DNA of 35,297 bases. Source: Hylemonella sp. (GTDB taxonomy: Bacteria > Pseudomonadota > Gammaproteobacteria > Burkholderiales > Burkholderiaceae_C). How positions within the stretch are numbered: position 1 is the stretch's first letter; each line of letters starts with the position of its first letter. The translations under genes and the position numbers were made by a program. Location of the stretch: NCBI GenBank assembly GCA_030695415.1, contig JAUYQZ010000010.1:1-35297 (forward strand), read 5' to 3'. Of the stretch, positions 16,367 through 24,427 are shown one piece after another. Below the pieces are notes generated by a model that searched no databases, was not told the DNA's origin, and saw only the letters and a list, made by a program, of their open reading frames with translations.

Positions 16367-19300
16367 ATGAACAACATCACACCGACCCGCGATGAGAACG
16401 CGCTGAGCGCACAGGAAATCAGCGTCGAGGTATTGTTGGAGAAGTACGCCAAGGGTGAGGAGCAGAGCATCCTGCAGGTGAACCAGCGCGTGGCGCGTGC
16501 CCTGGCCGCCCAGGAAGTCCCCGAGCAGCGCACGCACTGGGAGGGCCGCTTCCTGCACGCGCTGCAGCAGGGTTTCCTGCCGGCCGGGCGCATCCAGTCC
16601 GCCGCGGGCACCGAACTGAGCGCCACGCTGATCAACTGCTTCGTGCAGCCGGTGGGCGACTCCATCGCGCACGACGACGAAGGCCACCCCGGCATCTACG
16701 TGGCGCTCAAGGAGGCGGCCGAGACCATGCGCCGCGGCGGCGGTGTGGGCTACGACTTCTCGCGCATCCGCCCGCGCGGCGCCTGGGTCGGCAGTACGCA
16801 GAGCAGCGCCTCGGGCCCGGTGAGCTATATGCGCGTGTTCGACCGCTCCTGCGAGACGGTCGAATCGGCTGGCAGCCGTCGCGGCGCGCAGATGGGCGTG
16901 CTGCGCTGCGACCACCCGGACATCGAGGAATTCATCCACGCCAAGGACTCCGGCGACCTGAAGAACTTCAACATCTCGGTGGGCGTGACGGACGCCTTCA
17001 TGCAGGCCGTGGTGGTCGATGGCGAGTTCGAACTGGTGCACCACGCCGAAGCCGGCGCAGCGCAGAAGGCCGAGGGCGCCTACTTCAGCGTCGAGCACGG
17101 GCTGTGGGTCTACCGCAAGCTGCGCGCGCGCGATCTGTGGGAGCAGGTGATGCACTCCACCTACGACCACGCCGAACCGGGCGTGCTCTTCATCGACACC
17201 ATCAATCGCGACAACAACCTGTCGTACTGCGAAAGCATCGCCAGTACCAACCCGTGCGTGACGGCGGACACGCGGCTGGCGACCCAGCATGGGCTGGTAC
17301 GGATCGGTGATCTCCACCAACAGCAGATTCCCCTGCAGGTGACGGTTGACAGCCGCGCGCTGGGCCAGAACGAACGCAGCACCGTCGTGCGCCAGGCGGT
17401 ACCGGCCTTCATGACGGCGCGGGATGCCGACGTATTTCGGGTCGTGACTGCCGAGGGCTATGAGATCAAGGCAACGGCATGGCATGAGTTCTATACCCAG
17501 CGCGGCAAGATCAAGCTCTCCGAACTCCGTCCCGGCGATGAACTGCTGGTCCAATGCGCCAAAGGCCAGTTCGGCAATCAAGGCAACGGCCAGCTCGGCA
17601 CGCTGATCGGACTGATTGCCGGCGACGGTCATTTCACCAACCGAGGCAAGGGACAAGAAGCCGCCATATTGAACCTCTGGAACGAAGAACGGGCTTTGTC
17701 CGAGATGGTGGTCAATACCGTGAATCTTCTGATTTCAGGGCTTTCTGCCGGAGCACGGCGCTACCAGGTCGGCTCCGTCGACGTACCTGATCGCAATATG
17801 GTTGCCATTCGTTCCGTTCTGCTGGCAAGAGCGCTCAGGAACTATGGCTTCACGCGCGAAACCAAGCTGCGCGTGCCAGAGGTCGTCTGGCAGGGAACCG
17901 AGGACTGTATGCGTGGCTACCTGCGCGGCTTATTCCAGACCGACGGTACGGTCAACGTATCCTCCTTCAAGCAGACGTGCTCCATCCGCCTCACCTCTGT
18001 TCATCACCCGCTGCTGCAAGACGTTCAAGTCCTGCTCGCGAATTTCGGTGTCTTCTCCCGCATCCACCATCGTCGCAAAGCCGGCAACAAATCTATGCCG
18101 GACGGGAAAGGGGGACACCAGGACTATCACTGCCAGGATTTGCATGAGTTGATCATTGACGGCGAATCGCGTGACGTCTTCATGCGCGAAATTGGCTTCC
18201 TGCTGGATAACAAGCGCCAAAAATATCAGCGCTGGGTAACAGACAAGGTCTTGCTCAAAAGCCAGCGCTTCACCGCGCGCATCAAGGAGATCCTGCCGGC
18301 CGGCCGGGAGGCCGTGTATGACACGACACAAGCCGACCACAACACCGTCATCTTTAACGGCCTGGTCACAGGACAGTGCGCCGAACAGCCCTTGCCCCCC
18401 TACGGCTGCTGCTGCCTGGGCTCCATCGACCTCACGCGTTTCGTACGCGAACCGTTCGAGCAGAAGACGCATTTCGACTTCGACGGTTTCGCCGACCTGT
18501 GCAAGACCGCCGTGCGCATGCTGGACAACGTACTGGACGTCACCGTCTGGCCACTGCCGCAGCAGGAGCAGGAGATGCGCAGCAAGCGCCGCGTGGGCCT
18601 GGGCTACACCGGCCTGGGCGACGCGCTGGTGATGCTGGGCCTGCGTTACGACACCGCAGAAGCTCGCGAGATGGCGCGCCGGATTTCCGAGACGATGCGC
18701 GATGCGGCCTACGAGGCCTCCTGCGAACTGGCGCGCGAGCGCGGCGCCTTCCCGCTCTTCAACGCCGACCTGTACCTGAGCAGCCCGCGCTTTGCCTCGC
18801 GCCTTCCCGCCGCGCTCAAAGAGAAGATCCGTGCGCACGGCCTGCGCAACTCGCACCTGCTGTCCATCGCGCCCACGGGCACCATCAGCCTGGCCTTTGC
18901 CGACAACGCGAGCAATGGCATCGAGCCGGCCTTCAGTTGGCACTACACACGCAAGAAGCGCATGCCCGACGGCAGCCTGAAGGAATACGCGGTGGAGGAC
19001 CACGCCTGGCGCCTGTACCGCCACCTCAAGGGCGAAGCCGCGCCGCTCACGCCAGCCTTCGTCACCGCGCTGGAGATGAGCGCGCAGGACCACGCCGCCA
19101 TGGTGGCCGCCGTGGCGCCGATGATCGACACCGCGATCTCCAAGACGGTCAACGTGCCGGCCGACTATCCGTACGCCGAGTTCCAGGACCTCTACCTGCA
19201 GGCCTGGCAGGCCGGCCTCAAGGGTCTGGCGACCTACCGGCCGAATTCGATCTTGGGGAGCGTGCTGAGCACAGGCGTGACACCCACCGCGGCGCCGCTG

Positions 19301-20371
19301 CAGCTGGACGACGCCAACCAGCGCCTGGCGCTGGAGCGCCTGCCCGCGCCTGTGCTGTCCTCGCTGCGTTGGCCCGGCCGGCCCGAGCTGCCCGGCGGCA
19401 ACCTCGCCTGGAGCTTCATGGTGCACCACCCCTTTGGCGAGTTCGCGCTCTTCGTGGGCGAGCTGGCGTCTGAGGAGGGTGGCCCGGCCCAGCCCTTCGA
19501 GGTATGGGTCAACGGCGCGGAGCAGCCGCGCGGCCTGGGCGCCCTGGCCAAGACCCTGTCCATGGACCTGCGCGCCAACGACCCGGCCTGGCTGCGCCTC
19601 AAGCTCGATGTGCTGGCCACCGTGGCCGAGGAACGCGCCTTTGAGATGCCCTTCCCGCCGCACGGCGAGCGCCGCCTCTTCCCCGGTGTGGTGGCCGCCA
19701 CCGCGGCGGTGATCCGCTGGCGCTGCGAGCAGCTGGGCGTGTGGCGCGAGCGCACGAAGCCGCTGGCCACGCCGGTGCTCGACGCCATGTTCGCCCGCGA
19801 AGAGCCGCTGACCGGCCCCGCGGGGACGCTGGCCTGGGCGGTGGACATCGACAACCCCGGCACGGGCGAGGCCTTCACGCTCACGCTCAAAGAGGTGAGC
19901 CTGCCCGGCCCCGACGGCACGCCGGTCAACCGTCCCTGCGCCATGGGCCTGTCGGGCAACTACCCGCGCGCGCTGGACGGGCTGGCGCGCCTGCTCTCGC
20001 TGGACATGCGCGTGGTGGACCCGGCCTGGATCGGCATGAAGCTGCGCAAGCTGCTCAACTACGCCGAGCCCCTGGGCCACTTCATGGCCTTCGTGCCCGG
20101 CCTGCCGCATGGCGAACGCCGCCAGCAGACCTGGCCCTCCACCGTGGCCTATATGGCGCGCCTCATCATCCACCGCTACGCCATGCTGGACGTGCTGGAC
20201 GAAGAGGGCTATCCGCTGCGCGAGATGGGCGTGCTCGAAGCCCCGGGCGAGAGCGAGGAGCCGGCGGCCCTGGCCGGGCGGCCCTGCCCCGAGTGCGGCA
20301 ACCCCACCGTCATCAAGAAGGACGGCTGCGACTTCTGCACCGCCTGCGGCTACGTGGGGCAGTGCGGCTGA
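16367..20371 (+). CDS. nrdJ: Adenosylcobalamin-dependent (class II) ribonucleotide reductase, intein-containing
   Basis: Makes deoxyribonucleotides using coenzyme B12 as radical source, so it needs no oxygen. The precursor is 1334 aa; removing the 374-residue intein leaves 960 aa. Extein motifs are [15 protein letters not shown] (first redox Cys), [27 protein letters not shown], the split catalytic motif STNP / [12 protein letters not shown] with the radical Cys as residue 671 of the precursor, the second redox Cys before LGSIDL, and [10 protein letters not shown]. The C-terminal third contains two related modules (around 19400-19760 and 19820-20210; compare [15 protein letters not shown] with [15 protein letters not shown]), then CPECGN...[14 protein letters not shown] with redox or zinc cysteines. 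ATG at 16367 follows AGAGGA by 6 bases. It is preceded by no other nrd gene. Confidence 0.93.
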   Translation: MNNITPTRDENALSAQEISVEVLLEKYAKGEEQSILQVNQRVARALAAQEVPEQRTHWEGRFLHALQQGFLPAGRIQSAAGTELSATLINCFVQPVGDSIAHDDEGHPGIYVALKEAAETMRRGGGVGYDFSRIRPRGAWVGSTQSSASGPVSYMRVFDRSCETVESAGSRRGAQMGVLRCDHPDIEEFIHAKDSGDLKNFNISVGVTDAFMQAVVVDGEFELVHHAEAGAAQKAEGAYFSVEHGLWVYRKLRARDLWEQVMHSTYDHAEPGVLFIDTINRDNNLSYCESIASTNPCVTADTRLATQHGLVRIGDLHQQQIPLQVTVDSRALGQNERSTVVRQAVPAFMTARDADVFRVVTAEGYEIKATAWHEFYTQRGKIKLSELRPGDELLVQCAKGQFGNQGNGQLGTLIGLIAGDGHFTNRGKGQEAAILNLWNEERALSEMVVNTVNLLISGLSAGARRYQVGSVDVPDRNMVAIRSVLLARALRNYGFTRETKLRVPEVVWQGTEDCMRGYLRGLFQTDGTVNVSSFKQTCSIRLTSVHHPLLQDVQVLLANFGVFSRIHHRRKAGNKSMPDGKGGHQDYHCQDLHELIIDGESRDVFMREIGFLLDNKRQKYQRWVTDKVLLKSQRFTARIKEILPAGREAVYDTTQADHNTVIFNGLVTGQCAEQPLPPYGCCCLGSIDLTRFVREPFEQKTHFDFDGFADLCKTAVRMLDNVLDVTVWPLPQQEQEMRSKRRVGLGYTGLGDALVMLGLRYDTAEAREMARRISETMRDAAYEASCELARERGAFPLFNADLYLSSPRFASRLPAALKEKIRAHGLRNSHLLSIAPTGTISLAFADNASNGIEPAFSWHYTRKKRMPDGSLKEYAVEDHAWRLYRHLKGEAAPLTPAFVTALEMSAQDHAAMVAAVAPMIDTAISKTVNVPADYPYAEFQDLYLQAWQAGLKGLATYRPNSILGSVLSTGVTPTAAPLQLDDANQRLALERLPAPVLSSLRWPGRPELPGGNLAWSFMVHHPFGEFALFVGELASEEGGPAQPFEVWVNGAEQPRGLGALAKTLSMDLRANDPAWLRLKLDVLATVAEERAFEMPFPPHGERRLFPGVVAATAAVIRWRCEQLGVWRERTKPLATPVLDAMFAREEPLTGPAGTLAWAVDIDNPGTGEAFTLTLKEVSLPGPDGTPVNRPCAMGLSGNYPRALDGLARLLSLDMRVVDPAWIGMKLRKLLNYAEPLGHFMAFVPGLPHGERRQQTWPSTVAYMARLIIHRYAMLDVLDEEGYPLREMGVLEAPGESEEPAALAGRPCPECGNPTVIKKDGCDFCTACGYVGQCG
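17255..18376 (+). other. Intein inside nrdJ, with LAGLIDADG homing-endonuclease domain and atypical Gly-Gln end
   Basis: In-frame protein intron of 374 residues (precursor residues 297-670). Splicing block A is [20 protein letters not shown] directly after STNP; block B is [12 protein letters not shown] with the expected T-x-x-H. The endonuclease part has two DOD motifs, [11 protein letters not shown] (about 413) and [13 protein letters not shown] (518-530), and the block-D-like KLRVPEVVW. Block F is [18 protein letters not shown], and block G reads GLVTGQ before the +1 Cys, where His-Asn is usual. The +1 residue is the catalytic cysteine of the reductase, so the enzyme must be inactive until splicing. 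The DNA inside is visibly less GC-rich than the flanks, which suggests horizontal arrival. Confidence 0.93.
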
Positions 20372-20480
20372 GAAAACCCTGAAATCCATTACGCGCCAGC
20401 CCTAGTTCTGTTGAACTATTGGCCGAATGCGGTGCCTGCGCTACCCTCCGGGGTTGAACCATCCTCAGTGAAAGCAAGCC

Positions 20481-20927
20481 ATGCCGGGAAACCTCACCCT
20501 CGAATCCACCGCTGCCCACATCCTGCGCAGCATGCCGGAGGCGCTGATCTTCTGCGACCTCGAAGGCATCATCCGTGTCTGGAACGGCGGCGCCGAAAAA
20601 GTCTTCGGCTGGAGCGCGGCCGAGGCCGTGGGCCAGAGCCTGGACCTCATCATCCCCGAGCGCATGCGCAAGGCCCACTGGGACGGCTTCAACCAGGCCA
20701 TCGAGCGTGGCGGCGTCAAGGCGGGCCGCACCTCCATGATCACGCGCTCGCTGCACAAGGTGCAAGAGTTCATCTACGTGGACATGAGCTTCGAGATGGT
20801 GCGTGACGAGCAGGGTCAGATGCTGGGCTCTCTGGCCGTGGCGCGTGATGCCACCCAGCGCTTCAATGACGACAAGGCCTTGCGCAAGCAGCTGGTCGAG
20901 TTGACAACGCAGAAACCGGCGGCCTGA
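20481..20927 (+). CDS. Single-PAS-domain protein
   Basis: A 148-aa protein made almost entirely of one PAS fold: ILRSMPEALIFCDLEGIIRVWN, the helix GGAEKVFGWSAAEAVGQ, SLDLIIPERMRKAHWDGF and the closing strand MLGSLAVARDATQRF, with a short C-terminal helix. No output domain is attached, so it must act through a partner. The core could bind haem, flavin or a small ligand; no single residue settles it. The next gene, a hemerythrin, begins 2 bases after the stop, so the two probably form one sensing unit. Confidence 0.88.
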   Translation: MPGNLTLESTAAHILRSMPEALIFCDLEGIIRVWNGGAEKVFGWSAAEAVGQSLDLIIPERMRKAHWDGFNQAIERGGVKAGRTSMITRSLHKVQEFIYVDMSFEMVRDEQGQMLGSLAVARDATQRFNDDKALRKQLVELTTQKPAA

Positions 20928-20929
20928 AC

Positions 20930-21469
20930 ATGGGCCAGGCCCTGCCCGGCTTCGAGACCCCGGCCGTGGGCTTCGAGACGCCCTACGAGATGCTGGCCGC
21001 CTGCCACGAGCGCGTGCAGCGCAGCCTGGAGCTGCTGGGGCGTCTGCTGGACTACGTCGGAAAGAACGGCCATGACGCGCAGACCCGCTCGGCCGCGGCC
21101 GACGTGCTGCGCTACTTCGATCTGGCCGCACCGCTGCACCACCAGGACGAGGAGCTGCATGTCTTCCCGCTGCTGCTGGCCCAAGGCGATGCGGCGCTGC
21201 GCGAACAGGTGCTGCAACTGCAAGCCGAGCATCGGCAAATGGAAGCCCTGTGGGCTACGCTGCGCCAGCCCCTGTTGCGCTGGCGCGAAGACGGTGCCAC
21301 GGAGTCTGTGAATGCGACCCTGCGCGAGACAGCCGCGCGCTTCGCCCGGCTCTACGCCGGGCATATCCCGAACGAGGAAAGCCTGGTGTTCCCGGCCGCA
21401 CGGGCCGCCATGAGCGAAGCCACGCAGGCGGGCATGGGTGCCGAGATGCAAGCGCGCCGGCGCGGCTGA
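20930..21469 (+). CDS. Hemerythrin HHE-domain protein
   Basis: A 179-aa helical-bundle protein with diiron-type ligands: His in LAACHERVQRSL (about 26), LHHQDEELHVFPLL (about 65-80), QAEHRQMEALW and AGHIPNEESLVFP near the end. These positions match the four-helix hemerythrin arrangement that binds oxygen or nitric oxide at a diiron site. No signal peptide. It starts 2 bases after the PAS gene. Sensing or scavenging of O2 or NO is plausible, the more so near genes for nitrate respiration, but is not shown by the sequence. Confidence 0.88.
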   Translation: MGQALPGFETPAVGFETPYEMLAACHERVQRSLELLGRLLDYVGKNGHDAQTRSAAADVLRYFDLAAPLHHQDEELHVFPLLLAQGDAALREQVLQLQAEHRQMEALWATLRQPLLRWREDGATESVNATLRETAARFARLYAGHIPNEESLVFPAARAAMSEATQAGMGAEMQARRRG

Positions 21470-21479
21470 GGGCGGCTCC

Positions 21480-21621
21480 GAACTTGTGAAGAAATCGTAG
21501 CGAGCGGCCCTAGCGCAAGGCGGACGGAGCACAGGAACCGGAGCGTACTTCAGGTACGTGAGGATTCCGAGCACCGCCCAACGCGGCGATCGGGTCGCGC
21601 AGTAGATTTATTCACAAGTTC
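21480..21621. repeat. 142-bp imperfect palindromic element (MITE/REP-like, possible bidirectional terminator)
   Basis: The ends are near-perfect inverted copies: GAACTTGTGAAGAAATC on the left and GATTTATTCACAAGTTC on the right (16 of 17 positions pair). The centre CGTAC-TTCAG-GTACG is a small hairpin, and the arms between pair imperfectly, so almost the whole unit can fold on itself. It sits exactly between the convergent hemerythrin and uspA genes and touches the uspA stop. No coding potential. I recall similar units from other Comamonadaceae, but copy number in this genome cannot be seen here. Confidence 0.75.
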
Positions 21622-22059
21622 TCAGTCGCGCACGATGAAAACCGACAGGTGCGCGTGCGAGAGCACACGCTGCGCCACGCTGCCCAGCACCACTTTCTCC
21701 AGCCCGTGGCGGCCATGCGAGCCCATGACGATGAGGTCGGCACCCACGGCCTTGGCGGCGTCCAGGATGCCGCGCCAGGGCGCATGCGCCTCGATCACCT
21801 GCGTGGTGACCGGCACGCCCGCCTGCACCAGGGTGGCCTGTGCGGCCTCGGTGGCGTCCCTGGCCTCCACCGTGGCGGCGCTCAGGTACTCGGCCTGGCC
21901 GTAGGCGAAGTCGCTGCCCAGGCCGGTGAAGGGATAGGGGTCGATCACGTAGATGGCCGTGACCTGGCTGCCGAAGGCTTTCGCCAGACCGGCGGCCTTT
22001 TCGACCGCCTTCTGTGCGGTCTCGGAACCATCGACGGGTACCAGGATGTGCTTGAACAT
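21622..22059 (-). CDS. Universal stress protein, UspA family
   Basis: A 145-aa cytoplasmic protein with the Usp fold. It begins FKHILVPVDGSETAQKAVEKA and carries the ATP-binding pattern G-x2-G-x9-G-S at GSHGRHGLEKVVLGSVAQRV near the C-terminus, so it is of the nucleotide-binding class. The final strand is HLSVFIVRD. GGAGGAG precedes the ATG at 22059. It follows the dioxygenase gene by 18 bases in the same direction and may be co-transcribed with it. Family members respond to stress and, in many denitrifiers, to oxygen limitation. Confidence 0.93.
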   Translation of the reverse strand: MFKHILVPVDGSETAQKAVEKAAGLAKAFGSQVTAIYVIDPYPFTGLGSDFAYGQAEYLSAATVEARDATEAAQATLVQAGVPVTTQVIEAHAPWRGILDAAKAVGADLIVMGSHGRHGLEKVVLGSVAQRVLSHAHLSVFIVRD

Positions 22060-22077
22060 GGCGACTCCTCCTTGTTA

Positions 22078-22836
22078 TCAGCTGGCGGCGTCTTCACCCT
22101 GGAAGGCACCGGCGCGCAGTGTGATGACCAGCGTATCACGGTAGGCCGGCTGCGCCACGGGCTGGATGGGCGTGGTCTCGTGGACCACCCGCGCGTCGTC
22201 CAGCAGCAGCAGCGACCAGGGCTCGCTCAGCGTGAAGCGCTGGCCGTTGGGGCCAACGGCCTCGAACACCCGGGTCTCGCCGCCCTTGACGCCACGTCGC
22301 TCCACCAGGAACACGGCCACCAGGTCCACGCCGTCGCGGTGCGCGCCTTCGGGCGTGGGCCGGCCGATGCCGTCGGTGGTGTCGATGCGAAAGGGGTGCG
22401 CCTCGATGTACCAGGGCTGTGAGCCCTTGAGGCCCGAGGCCACCCGCCCCAGCCAGCGCAGCAGCTGCGCCCAGGCCGCTTGCTGCAACATGGCCGGCGC
22501 CATGGGCGCGAACAGGCGCTGCATGCCGCCGTGCAGGGCGTTGTACTCCAGCGGCTGCCAGTGCGCGCGGTGCGGCACCTGGGTGAGCTGCTCGCCGTCG
22601 AGCACGAAGCAGGAATGGCGGCGGCGCCGGTATCGCCCGCCGTCCTTCAGGAAGGCGTCGGGCGGCAGGTCGTCCCAGTAGGGGCGCAGGGCCAACAGCT
22701 CATCGAGCCGGCAGCCGCTGAGGGCGCAGACGCCGGCGGCGTCGAGCACGGCATGGCCCTGGCCTTGCAGGGTGGCGTCCAGTGCGCCGGGGGAAATGAC
22801 GGGGGGCAAAAACAAGGGGCTGGTCATGACAGGCAT
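22078..22836 (-). CDS. Fe(II)/2-oxoglutarate-dependent dioxygenase (2OG-Fe_Oxy_2 type)
   Basis: A 252-aa enzyme resembling the family that includes bacterial L-isoleucine hydroxylases. The iron triad is visible as His166, Asp168 (EGAHRDGVDLV) and His219 (DDARVVHETTPI), with the 2-oxoglutarate-binding Arg likely in YRDTLVITLR. RPYWDDLPPDAFLKDGGRYRRRRH near the N-terminus is also typical. The substrate is unknown. The start is problematic: the ATG at 22836 and the next one at 22827 both lie inside the hairpin of the pilin terminator and neither has a clear ribosome site. The gene may therefore be expressed by read-through or from a start further in. Confidence 0.82.
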   Translation of the reverse strand: MPVMTSPLFLPPVISPGALDATLQGQGHAVLDAAGVCALSGCRLDELLALRPYWDDLPPDAFLKDGGRYRRRRHSCFVLDGEQLTQVPHRAHWQPLEYNALHGGMQRLFAPMAPAMLQQAAWAQLLRWLGRVASGLKGSQPWYIEAHPFRIDTTDGIGRPTPEGAHRDGVDLVAVFLVERRGVKGGETRVFEAVGPNGQRFTLSEPWSLLLLDDARVVHETTPIQPVAQPAYRDTLVITLRAGAFQGEDAAS

Positions 22837-22861
22837 TGTGCCTGCCGTGACCAGCCCCTTG
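22807..22861 (-). terminator. Rho-independent terminator of the pilin gene
   Basis: On the minus strand, 21 bases after the pilin stop, CAAGGGGCTGGTCACGGCAGGCA pairs with its complement over 23 positions (21 matching) around a three-base loop, and the stem is followed by TTGTTTTTG. Stem bases are 22813-22861, the T5 run 22808-22812. Both candidate start codons of the next gene are inside it. Confidence 0.85.
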
Positions 22862-22881
22862 CGGGAGCCGATGGCTTGGGA

Positions 22882-23373
22882 TCAGCAGCCGCCGGTTACC
22901 AGCGCGACGACAGGCGCGGCATTTGCCAATGCTGCCGTGTAGCTGATCTGACAGGTGGCTGCGTTCGTCGCTCCAAGGCCGCGAATGAGGATGGGGTTAC
23001 CAGCCACGACCACCAAGCCATCGTTGGCGGGCGTCACCACATCCAGCCCTGCAGCAGCGCCGATGCCGGCAGCGTAGGTTGCCGCTGGGTAACGATTGAT
23101 CACGTTGATTGCAAGGCCATCCATTGTGACTTGAGGCGCAGCGTTTCCACAAGTGCCGACGGCATTCAGACCCCCCGCCAGATCTAGTTCACATCGCGCG
23201 CGCGCCAGGGCCGCCGCTGAACGGATGGAGCCGAAGACAGCAGCCATCTTTGCCGTTCGGGCCTCCGCCTGCATAGCAATGTATCTAGGCAGCGCAATGG
23301 CGGCCAGGATGGCGATGACGGTGATGACGATGACCAGTTCGATCAGCGTGAAACCTTGGTTGAGCTTTTTCAT
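22882..23373 (-). CDS. Type IV pilin-like protein
   Basis: A 163-aa prepilin with a class III signal: MKKLNQG cut before FTLIELVIVITVIAILAAIA, with the conserved Glu at position 5 of the mature protein. The hydrophobic N-terminal helix is followed by a globular domain containing two cysteine pairs (CELDLAGGLNAVGTC and C-QISY...GGC at the very end), which probably form disulfides. The length and the terminal disulfide loop suit a major pilin or pseudopilin. The ATG at 23373 has GGAG at a normal distance; the frame is open further up but without pilin features. No pilus assembly genes are adjacent, so this is an orphan pilin locus with its own strong terminator. Confidence 0.9.
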   Translation of the reverse strand: MKKLNQGFTLIELVIVITVIAILAAIALPRYIAMQAEARTAKMAAVFGSIRSAAALARARCELDLAGGLNAVGTCGNAAPQVTMDGLAINVINRYPAATYAAGIGAAAGLDVVTPANDGLVVVAGNPILIRGLGATNAATCQISYTAALANAAPVVALVTGGC

Positions 23374-23468
23374 GGGGACTCCGTGTGTCTTGAGACGATG
23401 ACCCGATTGTGCCCGAGTCAAGCCCCTTGGTGCAAATTTGATAGCAAAAAGGCGGCCTGCAGCGTGAC

Positions 23469-23627
23469 TTATTTGACACCTTCCCCGTCCCGCACGAGCG
23501 GCGGCAGGGCGGTGCCGCACACCAGACAGTAATGCGCCTCGGGCACCAGCAGGGCCAGCCAGGTGGGCAGCACCGACAGCAGATCGATGATGCCGTAGAA
23601 GCTCAGGGCGTAGCGCAGCGGGTGGCG
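23469..23627 (-). pseudogene. Gene remnant: ion-channel segment joined to a CxxC zinc-ribbon-like end
   Basis: A 52-codon open stretch with a stop but no credible start. The first part, LRYALSFYGIIDLLSVLPTWL, looks like the S2-S3 region of a voltage-gated-type ion transporter; the last part, HYCLVCGTALPPLV, looks like the start of a Nudix-type zinc ribbon. Neither is complete, and the two belong to unrelated families, so this looks like a deletion scar that fused two broken genes. A short true gene cannot be excluded. Confidence 0.4.
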
Positions 23628-23663
23628 CACACAAGCCTGGCGCGGCCGGCTACAGTTGGAGCC

Positions 23664-24323
23664 ATGAAGCTCCAGTTTCGCCATCCTCTGCGCACCCTCT
23701 TCACCGGTCTGCTGGCCATGCTGCCCCTGGCCGCCACACTCATCCTGATCGGCTGGGCCCTGCAACTGCTCTCGGCCTGGCTCGGGCCGCAGAGCGCCTT
23801 CGGCCAGTTGCTCGTGCACCTGGGCTTGGGCGGCACGCAATCCGAACTGCTCGGTTACCTGCTGGGCGTGCTCCTGCTGCTGGTCTGCATCTACCTGCTG
23901 GGCCTGCTGACCGAAACCGGGCTGGAACGCGGCCTGGTCCGAGGGGTCAACAGCCTGGTTCAGCGCATCCCGGTGGTGCGTACGGTCTACGACGTGATCC
24001 AGAAGCTCGTGGGCCTGTTCTCGCAATCTCCCGAGGCGGGGCTGAAGTCGATGAGCCCGGTCTGGCTCTATTTCGGCGGCCGAACCGACGCCAGCCCCGG
24101 CACGGCCGTACTGGGCCTGCTGTCCACGCCCGAGCCCGTGCGGCTGGGCGGCCAGCCCTACCTCGGTGTGCTCGTGCCCACGGCCCCCGTGCCCGTGGGC
24201 GGCGGCCTGCTCTTCGTGCCGGCCAGCTGGGTGGAGGCCGCCGACATCGGCGTCGAAGGCCTCACCAGCATCTATGTGTCCATGGGCGTGACGGCGGGGC
24301 AGCACCTGCCCACGCAACGCTGA
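23664..24323 (+). CDS. DUF502-family membrane protein
   Basis: A 219-aa inner-membrane protein. Two long membrane helices are seen at about residues 12-42 (LFTGLLAMLPLAATLILIGWALQLLS) and about 65-88 (LLGYLLGVLLLLVCIYLLGLL), followed by the family hallmark NSLVQRIPVVRTVYDVIQKL and then a beta-rich C-terminal domain with VLVPTAPVPVGGGLLFVP. Function in bacteria is unknown. GGAG lies 3 bases before the ATG. It is divergent from the pilin gene. Confidence 0.9.
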   Translation: MKLQFRHPLRTLFTGLLAMLPLAATLILIGWALQLLSAWLGPQSAFGQLLVHLGLGGTQSELLGYLLGVLLLLVCIYLLGLLTETGLERGLVRGVNSLVQRIPVVRTVYDVIQKLVGLFSQSPEAGLKSMSPVWLYFGGRTDASPGTAVLGLLSTPEPVRLGGQPYLGVLVPTAPVPVGGGLLFVPASWVEAADIGVEGLTSIYVSMGVTAGQHLPTQR

Positions 24324-24427
24324 GGCCCAGCGACCTGCCCTCTCAGACCCCGCGTTTTCCCGCTTCCTGCCCCCGCTGGCCATCCCGCACAATGACGGCC
24401 TGACCTCCCCCTCCACGGACCTGCACC

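Noticed and set aside
17930..20389. 819-codon open frame on the minus strand opposite nrdJ
   Set aside because: Low-complexity composition and no recognisable motif; the plus strand encodes NrdJ with catalytic motifs throughout.
23374..23460. Sigma-54 type promoter for the pilin gene
   Set aside because: No GG-N10-GC element with acceptable flanks was found; TTGACT near 23420 has no good -10 partner.
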